In this document: piece by piece, positions 10,706-20,538 of the stretch
Layout: each line of letters starts with the position of its first letter
Position numbering within the stretch: the first letter of the stretch is position 1
Assembly: GCF_900116535.1 (NCBI RefSeq)
Contig: NZ_FPAU01000001.1
Span: 1,594,885 to 1,658,884 of the forward strand
Source: Kosakonia arachidis
Lineage (GTDB): Bacteria; Pseudomonadota; Gammaproteobacteria; Enterobacterales; Enterobacteriaceae
Direction of reading: 5' to 3'
DNA: 64,000 nucleotides
Made by a program: the position numbers and the translations under genes
Notes under the pieces: model-generated
The model's database searches: none
Seen by the model: only the letters and a program-made list of their open reading frames with translations
Told to the model about the DNA's origin: nothing

Positions 10706-11180
10706 GCTGCAATCCTTCCCGTATTTTTTTCAATGCCTCCCACAACCCCATAAAAACAGCCACAATTAATCCAGGGCAACTTACTGTTTCGTCAAGATCT
10801 ATACATTTTTCGCATCAGCTGTGCTGATACACGGACTTGCGTTAATGACAGGTTCTGAGAAATACAACGCGTTCGTCCTGATTGCCCTTAACCTGGGCGG
10901 TGCTATGCCCATAAAATGAGCATCCGATGAAACTGCCGATATCACCCAGATGGTACTTTTGACTGATGTGCAGGTAGAACAGATCCATGAAATGTATGGT
11001 TGAAGCAAGGGCGCGGCGTGGCACAGTGCAAGACTAATCCACACCAGAATCAGACTGCGTATGGCATAATGAATATATGCTGAGTGTTTATAACAATTTG
11101 AGATGTCGTTTTTCTTCTTCTCTTTTTACACTCTTTTCTGCATCATTAATTTATTCAGTTTTCGATATATAGGTGAAGGT
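10706..11180. other. Gene-poor stretch where E. coli carries pdeR
   Basis: About 475 bp between the rnb terminator and yciZ. E. coli has the 2-kb c-di-GMP phosphodiesterase gene pdeR here; I see no GGDEF, EAL or PAS remnant in any frame. One minus-strand frame is open from GTG at 11044 to 10799 (81 codons). It begins with a hydrophobic, signal-like stretch (ISLALCHAAPLLQP) and then CSTCTS. It has no clear RBS and I do not recognise it. The last about 100 bp are AT-rich and probably hold the yciZ promoter. Confidence 0.5.
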
Positions 11181-11363
11181 ATGGCAGACATTGACTTTAA
11201 ACTCCTTGCTGGCCGGATTGATACCGTTCTGGACATACTGGTTGCCGGAGACACACAATCTGCAATTCGCAATCTGGAAATCCTGAAAGCGGAATTATTG
11301 GATCTCGACAACAACGACAAGGCCTCCTCTTCCGGTGCCCCCAAAATGCCCTGGGAAATTTGA
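11181..11363 (+). CDS. yciZ: Small conserved protein YciZ (UPF0509)
   Basis: 60-residue protein of unknown function matching E. coli YciZ (57 aa): the core [18 protein letters not shown], the following [10 protein letters not shown] and the terminal PWEI are shared. No membrane segment or signal peptide; the core looks like two amphipathic helices. The longer frame from 11103 adds a Phe-rich leader absent from homologs; the ATG at 11181 has GGTGAAGGT upstream. In E. coli it follows pdeR; here it follows the pdeR-less gap and precedes yciT. Confidence 0.9.
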   Translation: MADIDFKLLAGRIDTVLDILVAGDTQSAIRNLEILKAELLDLDNNDKASSSGAPKMPWEI

Positions 11364-11450
11364 TCTTTATTTTCACCATCTGACGGCAGCAGGATGCGCT
11401 AGCCGCAGTGGTGATGTCCGAATTCAATACCTGATTAAAACGACACAACT

Positions 11451-12209
11451 ATGAATTCCCGACAACAAATTATTCTGCAAACAGTAATTGATAAAGGCCA
11501 GATGAGCGTCGCCGATCTGGCTCACATGACCGGCGTTTCTGAAGTCACGATTCGTCAGGATCTGAATACGCTCGAAAAACAGAGCTATCTGCGCCGCACA
11601 CACGGTTTTGCCGTGCCGCTGGATAGTGATGATGTTGAAACACGCATGATGAGTAACTACACCGTCAAGCGCGCGCTGGCAGATTTTGCCTCCTCTCTGG
11701 TTAGCCCCGGTGAAACAGTATTTATTGAAAACGGCAGCAGCAATGCACTGCTCGCCCGTAAGTTAGGCGAACGACGTGATATCACCATTATTACTGTCAG
11801 CAGCTATATCGCGCACCTACTGAAAGAATCGCAGTGCGATGTGATCCTGCTTGGCGGCATCTACCAGAAAAAGAGTGAAAGCATGGTTGGCCCGCTGACG
11901 CGGCAGTACATCCAGCAGGTGCACTTCAGTAAAGCGTTCATTGGCATCGATGGCTGGCAACAAGAAACGGGTTTTACCGGTCGGGATATGATGCGCACTG
12001 ATGTCGTTAATGCGGTGCTGGAAAAAGGCATCGAGGCGATTGTGCTTACCGACAGCTCGAAATTTGGTGTGATGCACCCTTATACACTTGGCCCGGTTGA
12101 ACGCTTCCAGCGGGTGATTACCGATGAAAAACTCTCTTCCGAAGTGCATCAGCAACTTCGCCAGGCAGACCTGATCGTTGATATTGTTAAACCCGGCATT
12201 ACTGCTTAA
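11451..12209 (+). CDS. yciT: DeoR-family transcriptional regulator YciT
   Basis: 252 residues (E. coli YciT 249). N-terminal DeoR helix-turn-helix at about 1-55 ([37 protein letters not shown]) and a C-terminal DeoR sensor domain of the sugar-phosphate isomerase fold ([40 protein letters not shown]). Such regulators usually sense phosphorylated sugars; in E. coli YciT has been tied to osmotic-stress phenotypes, and the neighbour osmB is osmotically induced. The actual ligand is not evident from sequence. Confidence 0.92.
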   Translation: MNSRQQIILQTVIDKGQMSVADLAHMTGVSEVTIRQDLNTLEKQSYLRRTHGFAVPLDSDDVETRMMSNYTVKRALADFASSLVSPGETVFIENGSSNALLARKLGERRDITIITVSSYIAHLLKESQCDVILLGGIYQKKSESMVGPLTRQYIQQVHFSKAFIGIDGWQQETGFTGRDMMRTDVVNAVLEKGIEAIVLTDSSKFGVMHPYTLGPVERFQRVITDEKLSSEVHQQLRQADLIVDIVKPGITA

Positions 12210-12215
12210 TTTTCC

Positions 12216-12240
12216 GCCCGCGAAAGCGGGCTATCTTGCT
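12216..12240 (+). terminator. Hairpin after yciT
   Basis: Stem GCCCGC/GCGGGC with a GAAA tetraloop, six bases past the yciT stop, followed by the moderately T-rich TATCTTGCT. Confidence 0.7.
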
Positions 12241-12411
12241 CATATCTGGGAATATTCCGACGCGTTGATTAAGACTTTTTACCTGTCTGGCTTTCTGCCC
12301 CAGAGTAAAATTGATATTAGCGATATAACAGGAAGTGACTATCACCCTCGTGATTGTATTACACCTGCGCAGCAAGGTTTCACGGAAGTGCTTTAAGGTT
12401 GGCTACAGCTT

Positions 12412-12420
12412 CTATACTTA
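12412..12420 (+). promoter_or_regulatory. Probable sigma-S type -10 element of osmB
   Basis: CTATACTTA lies 42 bp upstream of the osmB start and matches the RpoS-preferred -10 consensus CTAYACTT. osmB is known to be RpoS- and osmotically controlled in E. coli. Confidence 0.6.
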
Positions 12421-12461
12421 AAGAGATCATTTTTCCGTGAATCGATAATTCAGGAGAAAGT

Positions 12462-12683
12462 ATGATGATGTTAACAAGTAAAAAAATGGCCACCGCACTT
12501 CTCACCGTAACCCTGGCAATGTCCCTTAGCGCCTGCGGTCACTGGGATAAACGTTCGCGTAATACTGCCATCGGCGCAGGTGCGGGCGCGCTGGGTGGTG
12601 CTGTACTGACAGATGGTAGCACGCTGGGTACATTAGGTGGTGCGGCTGTCGGCGGTATCATTGGTCACCAGGTTGGTAAATAA
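12462..12683 (+). CDS. osmB: Osmotically inducible lipoprotein OsmB
   Basis: 73-residue lipoprotein precursor (E. coli 72). Signal peptide with lipobox LSAC, giving an acylated Cys about 25 residues in. The mature part is the glycine-zipper segment IGAGAGALGGAVLTDG, continuing into TLGGAAVGGIIGHQVGK. Three near-consecutive ATG codons (ATGATGATG) open the frame; 12462 is taken because AGGAGA lies seven bases upstream. No Asp follows the Cys (it is Gly), so outer-membrane sorting is expected. Confidence 0.95.
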   Translation: MMMLTSKKMATALLTVTLAMSLSACGHWDKRSRNTAIGAGAGALGGAVLTDGSTLGTLGGAAVGGIIGHQVGK

Positions 12684-12758
12684 TTGGTCATTGAAATGGC
12701 GACAATAAAAAAATAAATATACTTTCTTTTCAGGTCTGAGTTACACAGTGTAAAAAAA

Positions 12759-12790
12759 TAAGGCCGCGATTAATATCGCGGCCTTTCTGT
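12759..12790. terminator. Bidirectional terminator osmB/yciH
   Basis: Perfect inverted repeat AGGCCGCGAT/ATCGCGGCCT with T-rich flanks on both strands. It serves osmB (+) and yciH (-). Confidence 0.9.
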
Positions 12791-12791
12791 T

Positions 12792-13118
12792 TTATCCACC
12801 GGCAAGTTTAACTTTCATTCCTTTGGCTTCCAGAAGCGATTTTAATAAATCTCGCTTGTCTCCCTGGATTTCAATTACACCTTCTTTTACCGCACCGCCG
12901 CATCCGCATTTTTTCTTCAATTCAGCGGCCAGTTTAGCCAGTGTTTCATCATCAGAATCAATACCGGTGATCAGGCACACACCTTTGCCTTTGCGTCCGC
13001 TGGTCTGGCGTTGAATGCGTACAATACCATCGCCTTTCGGGCGTACGGTCGCCGTTTTAGGTTCGTCAATACGCCCGCCTTCCGTGGAATAAACCAGACG
13101 GCTGTTGTTGTCGCTCAT
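12792..13118 (-). CDS. yciH: SUI1/eIF1-like protein YciH
   Basis: 108 residues. The C-terminal half is a SUI1 domain (KGVCLITGIDSDDETLAKLAAELKKKCGCGGAVKEGVIEIQG), the bacterial homolog of eukaryotic initiation factor eIF1. In E. coli it affects initiation fidelity and has been proposed as a stress-time translation regulator. The start codon shares one base with the pyrF stop (TAATG), so it is coupled to pyrF. Confidence 0.95.
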   Translation of the reverse strand: MSDNNSRLVYSTEGGRIDEPKTATVRPKGDGIVRIQRQTSGRKGKGVCLITGIDSDDETLAKLAAELKKKCGCGGAVKEGVIEIQGDKRDLLKSLLEAKGMKVKLAGG

Positions 13119-13855
13119 TAAGCCCCCTTACTCAGCGAAGCGTTGATGGCTTTTAGAGTTGCGGCTGGATCTGCAGATTGCGTAACCGGGCGGCCAATTA
13201 CCATATAGTCCACGCCCGCAAGCTGCGCCTCTTCCGGCGTCATAATACGGCGTTGATCGCCCGCAGCGCTACCCAGAGGACGAATGCCTGGCGTCACCAG
13301 CTTAAATGCCTTACCCAGCTCTTTTTTGAAACGTACGGCTTCCTGAGCTGAGCAGACCACGCCATCAAGGCCACACTGTTGCGTCAGGCGTGCGAGACGC
13401 TCCGCATACTCTGCTGGAGAGACGTTGATGCCCAGATCCTGTAAGTCGCTGGCTTCCATGCTAGTTAACACAGTAACAGCGATCAGTAGCGGGGCATCAG
13501 AACCAAAAGAGGATAGCGCTTCTTTCGCCGCTGTCATCATCCGTGCCCCGCCTGAGGCATGAACGTTAACCATCCACACCCCGAGATCTGCCGCTGCTTT
13601 CACCGCATGCGCCGTGGTATTAGGGATATCATGAAATTTCAGGTCCAGGAAAATATCAAAACCGCGCTGTTGCAGATCGCGTACCAATTGCGGCCCGAAC
13701 AACGTAAACATCTCTTTGCCCACTTTCAGGCGGCAATCGCGGGGATCGATGCGGTCGACAAATGCCAGTGCTTTGTCGCGGTTATCATAATCAAGTGCCA
13801 CTACCACCGGGGAAGTAGTCACAGCGCGGGAAGTCGATAAAGGAGTAGATGTCAT
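13118..13855 (-). CDS. pyrF: Orotidine 5'-phosphate decarboxylase
   Basis: Last step of de novo UMP synthesis: OMP to UMP plus CO2. It has 245 residues, the E. coli length, when started at [12 protein letters not shown]; an upstream ATG in the same frame (13894) would add 13 residues that homologs lack, and the chosen start has AAGG nearby. The TIM-barrel active-site tetrad is visible as Asp22, Lys44, Asp71/Lys73 and Asp76 (DLKFHDIPN). The phosphate-binding loop is VTPGIRP, then [12 protein letters not shown]. Overlaps yciH by one base. Confidence 0.97.
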   Translation of the reverse strand: MTSTPLSTSRAVTTSPVVVALDYDNRDKALAFVDRIDPRDCRLKVGKEMFTLFGPQLVRDLQQRGFDIFLDLKFHDIPNTTAHAVKAAADLGVWMVNVHASGGARMMTAAKEALSSFGSDAPLLIAVTVLTSMEASDLQDLGINVSPAEYAERLARLTQQCGLDGVVCSAQEAVRFKKELGKAFKLVTPGIRPLGSAAGDQRRIMTPEEAQLAGVDYMVIGRPVTQSADPAATLKAINASLSKGA

Positions 13856-14043
13856 GATCAGGCCTTCTGAAATGAGGCACCCGCACAGGCGCAAAGTGAA
13901 TAAACGGCGTGCATTCTACCTGTGAGAGCCTGGAAATAACAGTTTCCATTTTTTGCCTGATAAGCGATGTTACTGCGCAGATCTGACAAATGAAAGTTAA
14001 AGCCTAATAGTATGTTGTAACTAAAATAAGATCTTTTAAAAAA

Positions 14044-15213
14044 TCACTGCCCGTCGAGGCCGCGAATAGGCTTAACCGTTGACCACGCCCGGCATGATGG
14101 ACAGTGCCAGTAGATGGTAAATGCCGTAAAACCGCACTTATGGCAACGGTAGCGCGGTTTACTACGGATCTGCTCACCTACCATATCGCGCAGCACCATC
14201 AGGCTCTCTTTCGCACGCCCTTCCTCTGCATCATTCAAGTGGTAATCAATGAGTTTATGGAACACGCGCATGGTCGGATGACGCTGTAGCTGTCGGGTAA
14301 CGTAGCTCTGTGCAGCATCAGCCCCATCACGCTGTTCCATGATTTCCGCCAGCATCAGTTCCGCTGTGGCGCCAACGTTTTCTTCAACGCAACGTTGCAA
14401 AAATGCCGCCCACTCGTCGTTTTTACCGAGTTGATGATAGCAGGTCTGCAGCATATCCAGCGTTTCGCACACCAGATCTTTATCCTGCTCGATCACCCGC
14501 AATAGTGTTTCGACCGCTTTGGCGTACTCTCCGTTGCCCATAAACACCCGCCCCATCATGATGGAAACGCGGGGATTATTGCGATCGGCGGCAGCGCCTT
14601 TTTTCAGCAGCCCCATCGCGCGATCCATATCTTCATTTCCCATCTGTTGCAGCGCCAGCTCACAGTAAAAATGGGCGATATCGCCGAGCTGCTTCTCTTT
14701 ACCGAGTTTCACCAGCCGCTCCGCCACATCAATCGCTTTCTGCCATTCACTGGTGGCCTGATAAATTTGCAGCAATTGCTGTAGCGCATTGACGCGGAAA
14801 TCCGTTTCATCGACCAGTTGCTTGAACATATCTTCGGCCCGGTCATACAAACCCGCCGCCATATAGTCACGACCCAGTTGCTGCACGGCAAGTAGACGCT
14901 GGTCATAGGTGAGCGAGGCACTTTCCATCAGCGTTTGGTGTATGCGAATAGCGCGATCCACTTCACCACGCGAACGGAACAGATTACCAAGGGTGAGATG
15001 GGCTTCGACGGTGCCTGTATCCTCTTTCAACATCTCAAGGAACAGGTCTACAGCCTTATCTTGCTGGTTGCTAAGTAAAAGGTTAACCCCGGCCACATAT
15101 TCACGTGAGAGCCGGTTAGCTTCATCTTGCTTTGTTTGTTGAGCATTTCTGCGCCCCATATACCAGCCGTAGGCAGCCGCGACAGGTAACAACAGAAAAA
15201 GCAACTCCAGCAT
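14044..15213 (-). CDS. lapB: Lipopolysaccharide assembly protein LapB (YciM)
   Basis: 389 residues. An N-terminal membrane anchor (LELLFLLLPVAAAYGWYMG) is followed by tandem TPR repeats (about 35-350) and a C-terminal rubredoxin-type metal domain (CHKCGFTAFTIYWHCPSCRAW). In E. coli LapB is essential: it recruits LpxC to FtsH for degradation and so sets LPS synthesis, under control of PbgA/YejM. It is coupled to lapA, whose stop lies six bases upstream of the lapB start. Confidence 0.97.
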   Translation of the reverse strand: MLELLFLLLPVAAAYGWYMGRRNAQQTKQDEANRLSREYVAGVNLLLSNQQDKAVDLFLEMLKEDTGTVEAHLTLGNLFRSRGEVDRAIRIHQTLMESASLTYDQRLLAVQQLGRDYMAAGLYDRAEDMFKQLVDETDFRVNALQQLLQIYQATSEWQKAIDVAERLVKLGKEKQLGDIAHFYCELALQQMGNEDMDRAMGLLKKGAAADRNNPRVSIMMGRVFMGNGEYAKAVETLLRVIEQDKDLVCETLDMLQTCYHQLGKNDEWAAFLQRCVEENVGATAELMLAEIMEQRDGADAAQSYVTRQLQRHPTMRVFHKLIDYHLNDAEEGRAKESLMVLRDMVGEQIRSKPRYRCHKCGFTAFTIYWHCPSCRAWSTVKPIRGLDGQ

Positions 15214-15219
15214 AAAATA

Positions 15220-15528
15220 TTATTCCTTCCCCGCCGCTGTGCCGGAGACAACCGGAACATCAGAGGCGGGAGCAAGCTGGTGCTCAAGTCGCTTGATCTT
15301 ACGTTCCGCTCTAACCAGAGAGACCCGTACGCGTAGCCAGAACAGGCCGCAAATCAGCCAGCCGATGACAAACCCGGCTGCAAACAGCACAGCCAGCAAC
15401 GTAGAAATGCGATATTCGCCCTGCGCGAGTAAATAATTGAATGTCACTTGCTGATCGTTTTGCGCACCAAGCGTAATCGACACGACAAAAATCGCTAATA
15501 CCAGTAAGAAAATGAGTAAATATTTCAC
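15220..15528 (-). CDS. lapA: Lipopolysaccharide assembly protein LapA (YciS)
   Basis: 102 residues, DUF1049. Two transmembrane helices (about 3-22 and 42-66) are followed by a charged coiled-coil-like tail (RVRVSLVRAERKIKRLEHQL). Forms the lapAB operon with the TPR protein; the products are thought to act as a membrane scaffold for LPS assembly. Confidence 0.95.
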   Translation of the reverse strand: MKYLLIFLLVLAIFVVSITLGAQNDQQVTFNYLLAQGEYRISTLLAVLFAAGFVIGWLICGLFWLRVRVSLVRAERKIKRLEHQLAPASDVPVVSGTAAGKE

Positions 15529-15668
15529 ATTACATCCCGTTATGTGGTTCAGGCGATGAATTTCTATGCAACTGACTGCACGCAGCCTTATAACCTATCA
15601 TTTTAGCGCCCATCGTGGAATGAAATTACATAATGCCAGATTCCGATTTGCGGGCGAAATATCGGAAA

Positions 15669-16433
15669 TCAAGTCTCACGATCTCTGGCGACAATTTCTG
15701 GCACCTCTTGCGCGGGCGGCGTTAATGGGCCGCACAGGCGCTGCGCCAGCCAGGTTGCCAGCGTAACCAGCAGCCAGGAAATCAACGTTGCGGTCACTAA
15801 ATCGCGCGGCCAGTGCATGCCCAGCAATAAACGGCTACCCATTACTCCGGTTGCCCATACTAACAGGAAAACAAGGGTCCATGTCCGTCTGCGTGGCCAC
15901 AATAAACCCACGCCCAACAGCGCCCAACTCGCAGCAAACATAGTATGTCCGGAAGGAAAGGCAAAACCGGTCTCTTTTTGCCAATGTTTTTGTAAAAAAC
16001 CAGGAATATCATGCTGCCCGGTGAGCTGTGATTTCACCAGTTGCCCCCGCGCCTTACGCTTTAAAGCATAGAACTCATCCGCCGGAATATTGTGTGTTTG
16101 TTCCAGCCATAACACGAAGGGACGCGGCTCCTGCACCCGCTCTTTGACGAAGGATTTTAACCCCTGCCCGACCAGAATTGCGCATCCAAGAATCGCAAAC
16201 AGCATCAGCGCCGCTTTCAGGCGAAAACGCAGGCACCAGAGAAACCAACCGCACAGCGCAATGTGCGTAATAATCCCCCACGGCTGCGTAACCGTTTCGG
16301 TTAACCAGAAGAGAAAATGGAGCCACCAGCGAGGTTGGCCAGGCTGCCAACTCCATCCGGATACCCACACGGCCAGCGGCATCACCAATAATATCAACGC
16401 TCCCACAGTTGTACGCTTTACAATTGACAGCAT
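15669..16433 (-). CDS. pgpB: Phosphatidylglycerophosphatase B / undecaprenyl pyrophosphate phosphatase
   Basis: 254-residue integral membrane PAP2 phosphatase. The three catalytic motifs are present: KERVQEPRPF (C1), PSGHTMF (C2) and SRLLLGMHWPRDLV (C3), between six predicted spans. It dephosphorylates PGP and recycles C55-PP at the periplasmic face, linking phospholipid and peptidoglycan synthesis. Divergent from ribA, with about 200 bp of shared upstream sequence. Confidence 0.96.
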   Translation of the reverse strand: MLSIVKRTTVGALILLVMPLAVWVSGWSWQPGQPRWWLHFLFWLTETVTQPWGIITHIALCGWFLWCLRFRLKAALMLFAILGCAILVGQGLKSFVKERVQEPRPFVLWLEQTHNIPADEFYALKRKARGQLVKSQLTGQHDIPGFLQKHWQKETGFAFPSGHTMFAASWALLGVGLLWPRRRTWTLVFLLVWATGVMGSRLLLGMHWPRDLVTATLISWLLVTLATWLAQRLCGPLTPPAQEVPEIVARDRET

Positions 16434-16629
16434 GTCCTCTCCTTTCTGATAAGCGACTCAATCATAACCGAAATATAACATTCACGCTAAAATCGCCGTG
16501 TTTGTGCGTTTAAGCAGCAATGGAATGGTCACTTGTAGGTGTTATTCAGTGCATTGTGGCAAAATACACCTATACAGAAGGCCAACAGGCTAAAAGTGCG
16601 CAATGCGCCAATATAATTCGGAGATTCAC

Positions 16630-17217
16630 ATGCAACTTAAACGTGTGGCAGAAGCCAAGCTGCCAACTCCATGGGGAGATTTCCTGATGGTGGGTTTTGA
16701 AGAATTGGCTACCGGGCAAGATCACGTTGCTCTTGTTTTCGGCGATATTTCCGGGCAGTTGCCTGTCCTGGCACGTGTACATTCGGAGTGTCTGACTGGT
16801 GACGCACTTTTCAGTTTGCGTTGTGACTGCGGTTTTCAGCTTGAAGCGGCCCTGAATCATATCGCCGAGGAAGGCCGCGGCGTGCTGCTTTACCATCGCC
16901 AGGAAGGGCGTAATATTGGTCTGCTGAATAAAATCCGCGCTTATGCGTTGCAGGATCAGGGCTACGACACCGTTGAGGCCAACCATCAATTGGGTTTCGC
17001 CGCCGATGAACGCGATTTCACCCTGTGCGCCGATATGTTCAAACTACTGGGTGTGGATGAGGTCCGCCTGCTGACCAATAACCCTAAGAAAGTGGAAATC
17101 CTGACCGAAGCCGGGATCAACATCGTGGAACGCGTACCACTGATTGTCGGCCGCAACCCAAAAAACGAACACTATCTGGATACTAAAGCTGAAAAAATGG
17201 GACATCTGCTGAAATAA
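16630..17217 (+). CDS. ribA: GTP cyclohydrolase II
   Basis: First step of riboflavin synthesis from GTP. It has 195 residues (E. coli 196) from [16 protein letters not shown] lies seven bases before this ATG. The zinc ligands Cys54, Cys65 and Cys67 are visible in [17 protein letters not shown], and the catalytic region is [10 protein letters not shown]. The upstream extension from 16603 is not family-like. It is monofunctional, not fused to RibB. In E. coli the gene is SoxRS-inducible, but I did not identify a SoxS box. Confidence 0.97.
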   Translation: MQLKRVAEAKLPTPWGDFLMVGFEELATGQDHVALVFGDISGQLPVLARVHSECLTGDALFSLRCDCGFQLEAALNHIAEEGRGVLLYHRQEGRNIGLLNKIRAYALQDQGYDTVEANHQLGFAADERDFTLCADMFKLLGVDEVRLLTNNPKKVEILTEAGINIVERVPLIVGRNPKNEHYLDTKAEKMGHLLK

Positions 17218-17246
17218 GCTGCCGCCATGAAAGAAAAGGGAAAGGG

Positions 17247-17274
17247 AAAAGGCCTGCATTTGCAGGCCTTTTTG
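17247..17274. terminator. Bidirectional terminator ribA/acnA
   Basis: Stem GGCCTGCA/TGCAGGCC, flanked by A-run and T-run (AAAAGG...CCTTTTTG), between convergent ribA (+) and acnA (-). Confidence 0.92.
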
Positions 17275-17275
17275 T

Positions 17276-19951
17276 TTAGTTCAGCATATTGCGTATCACG
17301 TAGTGCAAAATGCCGTCATTGCGATAGTAAGTCAGCTCTGTAGACGTATCAATGCGGCAGCGGCATTCCAGCACTTCCTGCTTACCATCAGCGCGAGTTA
17401 GTGTTACCGCTAATGTTCCGCCCGGGCTGATATGCTCCAGATCGACAATGTCCAGTTTTTCCTCGCCAGTAAGTCCCAGCGTTTTGCGCGTAACACCTTG
17501 CGGGAATTCTAGCGGCAGGATCCCCATCCCAATCAGATTCGAGCGGTGAATACGCTCAAACGATTCGGCGATCACCACACGAATCCCCAGCAAACGCGGC
17601 CCCTTGGCGGCCCAGTCGCGGCTGGAGCCTGAGCCATACTCTTTACCAGCGATTACCGCTAATGGCGTTTTTTCCTGCTGATAGCGCATCGCGGCATCAT
17701 AGATGGAGATCACTTCACTGCCCGGTAAATGGCGTGTCATTCCCCCTTCCACGCCTGGCACCATTTCATTACGGATACGAATATTGGCAAACGTGCCACG
17801 CATCATGACTTCATGGTTGCCGCGTCTGGATCCGTACGAGTTAAAATCACGACGCTCAACACCGTGGCTTTGCAGATAACGCCCCGCCGGGCTGTCCGCT
17901 TTGATACTGCCCGCTGGCGAAATATGATCGGTGGTGACGGAATCACCCAACATGGCCAGGATCCGCGCGCTGTGAATATCCTCCACCGGCTTCGGTTGTA
18001 CCGCCATATCATCAAAGAATGGGGACAAACGAATATAGGTCGAATCGTTCTGCCAGTCGTAAGTGTCCGAACGCTGAACCTGGATGGCTTTCCATTCCGG
18101 GGTACCTTCAAACACCTCGGCATACTCCTTGCGGAACATTTCTGTCGAAACCTGCTCAACGGCACGCGCAATTTCGTTACCGGAAGGCCAGATATCCTTC
18201 AGATACACCGGATCGCCTTTCCGATCGTGGCCCAGAGGATCAGTTGCGAGGTTGATATTCATGTTCCCCGCCAGCGCGTAAGCCACCACCAGCGGGGGAG
18301 ACGCCAGCCAGTTGGTTTTCACCAGCGGATGAATGCGGCCTTCAAAGTTACGGTTGCCCGACAGCACCGCGCCAACTGTCAGATCGCCCTCGCGGATCGC
18401 CTGCTCAATCGGTTCCGGTAACGGGCCCGAGTTACCGATACAGGTCGTACAGCCATAACCAACCAGGTTAAACCCCAACTCATCAAGGTAAGGCGTCAGG
18501 CGCGCTTGTGCCAGGTAATCGGAAACCACTTTCGAACCCGGCGCCAGTGAAGCTTTTACCCACGGCTGACGTTTCAACCCGAGTGCGACGGCTTTCTTGG
18601 CCAATAAACCAGCGGCCATCAGCACGCTGGGGTTTGAGGTATTCGTACAGGAAGTAATGGCCGCAATGACCACCGCGCCATCCGGCAACTGATATGAATG
18701 CCCATTGAGCACGTAGTCAACTGGTTTGCGGTCCTTCTGTGCTGTATTCAGTTCCAGTTCAGAGCTGGCAGCAAAGGCTTTAGGCACATCGCTAAGCGCT
18801 ACACGATCCTGTGGACGTTTCGGGCCAGCAAGACTTGCCTCGACATCATGCATATTCAGTTCGAGTGTGCTGGTAAATACCGGCTCATCACCCGGGTTAC
18901 GCCACATGCCCTGCGCTTTCGCGTAGACCTCAACCAGCGCAACCTGCTCTTTGCTGCGCCCACTAAGACGCATATATTCAAGTGTTACGGTATCAATAGG
19001 GAAAAAACCACAAGTGGCACCATACTCCGGCGCCATATTGGCGATAGTGGCGCGATCGGCGAGCGGCAGCGAATCGAGTCCATCACCATAAAATTCGACA
19101 AATTTCCCCACTACACCGTGTTTACGCAACATCTGCGTCACCGTCAGTACCAGGTCAGTGGCGGTAATGCCTTCTGGCAGCTTACCGGTCAGTTTAAAAC
19201 CAACGACGTCAGGAATGAGCATTGACACTGGCTGGCCAAGCATGGCGGCTTCCGCTTCAATACCCCCGACGCCCCAGCCCAGCACGCCCAGACCATTGAT
19301 CATCGTGGTATGGGAATCGGTACCGACCAGCGTGTCCGGGTAAGCAACCCACTCTTTGTCCTGTAATTCGCTCCACACGGCCTTGCCGAGGTATTCAAGG
19401 TTGACCTGGTGACAAATACCGGTGCCAGGCGGTACGACGCTGAAGCGGCTGAAGGCTTGCTGGCCCCAGCGCAGGAAAACGTAGCGCTCATGGTTACGTT
19501 CCATTTCCAGCCGGACGTTCTCTTCGAACGCATCATCATCACCAAAATGATCAACGGTGACAGAGTGATCGATAACCAAATCAACCGGTGACAGCGGGTT
19601 TACTTTGGCGGTATTACCACCAAGACGTTTTACCGCTTCGCGCATGGCCGCAAGATCAACGACCGCGGGAACGCCAGTAAAATCCTGCATCAGAACCCTG
19701 GCCGGGCGATAGGCAATTTCTCTGTCGGCGTGAGCCGTGCTTAGCCAGCCCGCCAGCGCACGGATATCCTCTTCAGTGACGGATTCTTCATCCTGCCAGC
19801 GCAGAAGGTTTTCGAGTAGTACTTTGAGTGACTTGGGTAGACGCGAAATATCTCCAAGTTGTCTGGCGGCCAGCGGCAAGCTGTAGTATTGGTAAGTTTT
19901 ATTCTCTGCCTGCAACGTGTCCTTACTGGCTTCGCGTAGGGTCAACGACAT
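17276..19951 (-). CDS. acnA: Aconitate hydratase A
   Basis: TCA-cycle citrate/isocitrate isomerase with a [4Fe-4S] cluster, 891 residues, equal to E. coli AcnA. The first cluster ligand is Cys435 ([12 protein letters not shown]) and the other two are in [15 protein letters not shown]1-like domain order: domains 1-3 (about 1-600), linker, swivel domain 4 with [17 protein letters not shown]. AcnA is the stress and stationary-phase isozyme and moonlights as an RNA-binding regulator when the cluster is lost. In E. coli it is SoxRS-, FNR- and RpoS-regulated. Confidence 0.98.
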   Translation of the reverse strand: MSLTLREASKDTLQAENKTYQYYSLPLAARQLGDISRLPKSLKVLLENLLRWQDEESVTEEDIRALAGWLSTAHADREIAYRPARVLMQDFTGVPAVVDLAAMREAVKRLGGNTAKVNPLSPVDLVIDHSVTVDHFGDDDAFEENVRLEMERNHERYVFLRWGQQAFSRFSVVPPGTGICHQVNLEYLGKAVWSELQDKEWVAYPDTLVGTDSHTTMINGLGVLGWGVGGIEAEAAMLGQPVSMLIPDVVGFKLTGKLPEGITATDLVLTVTQMLRKHGVVGKFVEFYGDGLDSLPLADRATIANMAPEYGATCGFFPIDTVTLEYMRLSGRSKEQVALVEVYAKAQGMWRNPGDEPVFTSTLELNMHDVEASLAGPKRPQDRVALSDVPKAFAASSELELNTAQKDRKPVDYVLNGHSYQLPDGAVVIAAITSCTNTSNPSVLMAAGLLAKKAVALGLKRQPWVKASLAPGSKVVSDYLAQARLTPYLDELGFNLVGYGCTTCIGNSGPLPEPIEQAIREGDLTVGAVLSGNRNFEGRIHPLVKTNWLASPPLVVAYALAGNMNINLATDPLGHDRKGDPVYLKDIWPSGNEIARAVEQVSTEMFRKEYAEVFEGTPEWKAIQVQRSDTYDWQNDSTYIRLSPFFDDMAVQPKPVEDIHSARILAMLGDSVTTDHISPAGSIKADSPAGRYLQSHGVERRDFNSYGSRRGNHEVMMRGTFANIRIRNEMVPGVEGGMTRHLPGSEVISIYDAAMRYQQEKTPLAVIAGKEYGSGSSRDWAAKGPRLLGIRVVIAESFERIHRSNLIGMGILPLEFPQGVTRKTLGLTGEEKLDIVDLEHISPGGTLAVTLTRADGKQEVLECRCRIDTSTELTYYRNDGILHYVIRNMLN

Positions 19952-20087
19952 GTGCTCCTCCTTACTTACAGGGATTGCGATACCCTGAGGATCTTCAGGG
20001 TCTGTATTAAAGATAACACAAACATATCGTAACGTTTTGATAACAACCCGAATTGCTACAAACGGGTAAATTTGCAGGTGATAAAAT

Positions 20088-20118
20088 TAAAAACCCCGCA
20101 ATTTGCGAGGTTTTTCAA
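20088..20118 (-). terminator. Terminator between ymiC and acnA
   Basis: On the minus strand CCTCGC/GCGGGG pair (one G-T) around AAATT and are followed by TTTTTAATTTT. It should end transcripts coming from ymiA-yciX-ymiC ahead of acnA. Confidence 0.75.
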
Positions 20119-20129
20119 TTCATTACTCA

Positions 20130-20228
20130 TTACCGGAAGAGCATCCAGACAATCTGAGCCCAAAAGAGGAGGGAAACAGAAAACACGGTGATCCACGACC
20201 AGTATTTCATTCGATAATGATTATTCAT
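20130..20228 (-). CDS. ymiC: Membrane microprotein YmiC
   Basis: 32-codon frame MNNHYRMKYWSWITVFSVSL ending LLFWAQIVWMLFR. It matches in position and pattern the small E. coli protein YmiC (KMKYWSW, LFWA). A single hydrophobic helix follows a short basic N-terminus, so a single-pass inner-membrane microprotein is likely. An in-frame ATG seven codons in (MKYWSW) is an alternative start. Function unknown. It lies between yciX and acnA. Confidence 0.72.
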   Translation of the reverse strand: MNNHYRMKYWSWITVFSVSLLFWAQIVWMLFR

Positions 20229-20366
20229 CAACTAATTACCCGAAAAACTATTCATTAAAACTGAGTCTTTACTCAATCTATTTATGCTGTGTATTAATTA
20301 AATAGTACATAAGAACATATCAATGAATAGCGCGGATAATTCCCCACAATTATTCTGATGATATAA

Positions 20367-20537
20367 TTATTGTTTTTTGATGTCGTCTTCCGCAAAGGCA
20401 TCAATAAAAGCTTGCTGCTGCGGCGTCAGTTTCCAGCATGCCGGAATAGAGGTCACAGTTTTGGTTTTGGCTTTCTGTGGTGTGTCACGAAGCTGACATA
20501 CTTGCTTAACTGGTTCTAATCGACCCGCTATAGCCAT
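20367..20537 (-). CDS. yciX: Small protein YciX
   Basis: 56-codon frame starting one base after the ymiA stop (TAA-A-ATG), so coupled to ymiA. No membrane helix; a basic middle (KAKTKT) and a conserved-looking tail CWKLTPQQQAFIDAFAEDD. It occupies the place of E. coli yciX, between ymiA and acnA. Function unknown. Two cysteines (positions 14 and 34) are notable in such a short protein. Confidence 0.72.
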   Translation of the reverse strand: MAIAGRLEPVKQVCQLRDTPQKAKTKTVTSIPACWKLTPQQQAFIDAFAEDDIKKQ

Positions 20538-20538
20538 T

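Noticed and set aside
12178..12396. 72-codon frame between yciT and osmB
   Set aside because: Starts inside yciT, lacks an RBS and runs through the yciT terminator and osmB promoter region.
17729..18421. 230-codon plus-strand frame opposite acnA
   Set aside because: Antisense to a conserved enzyme; third-position codon bias of acnA produces the open frame.
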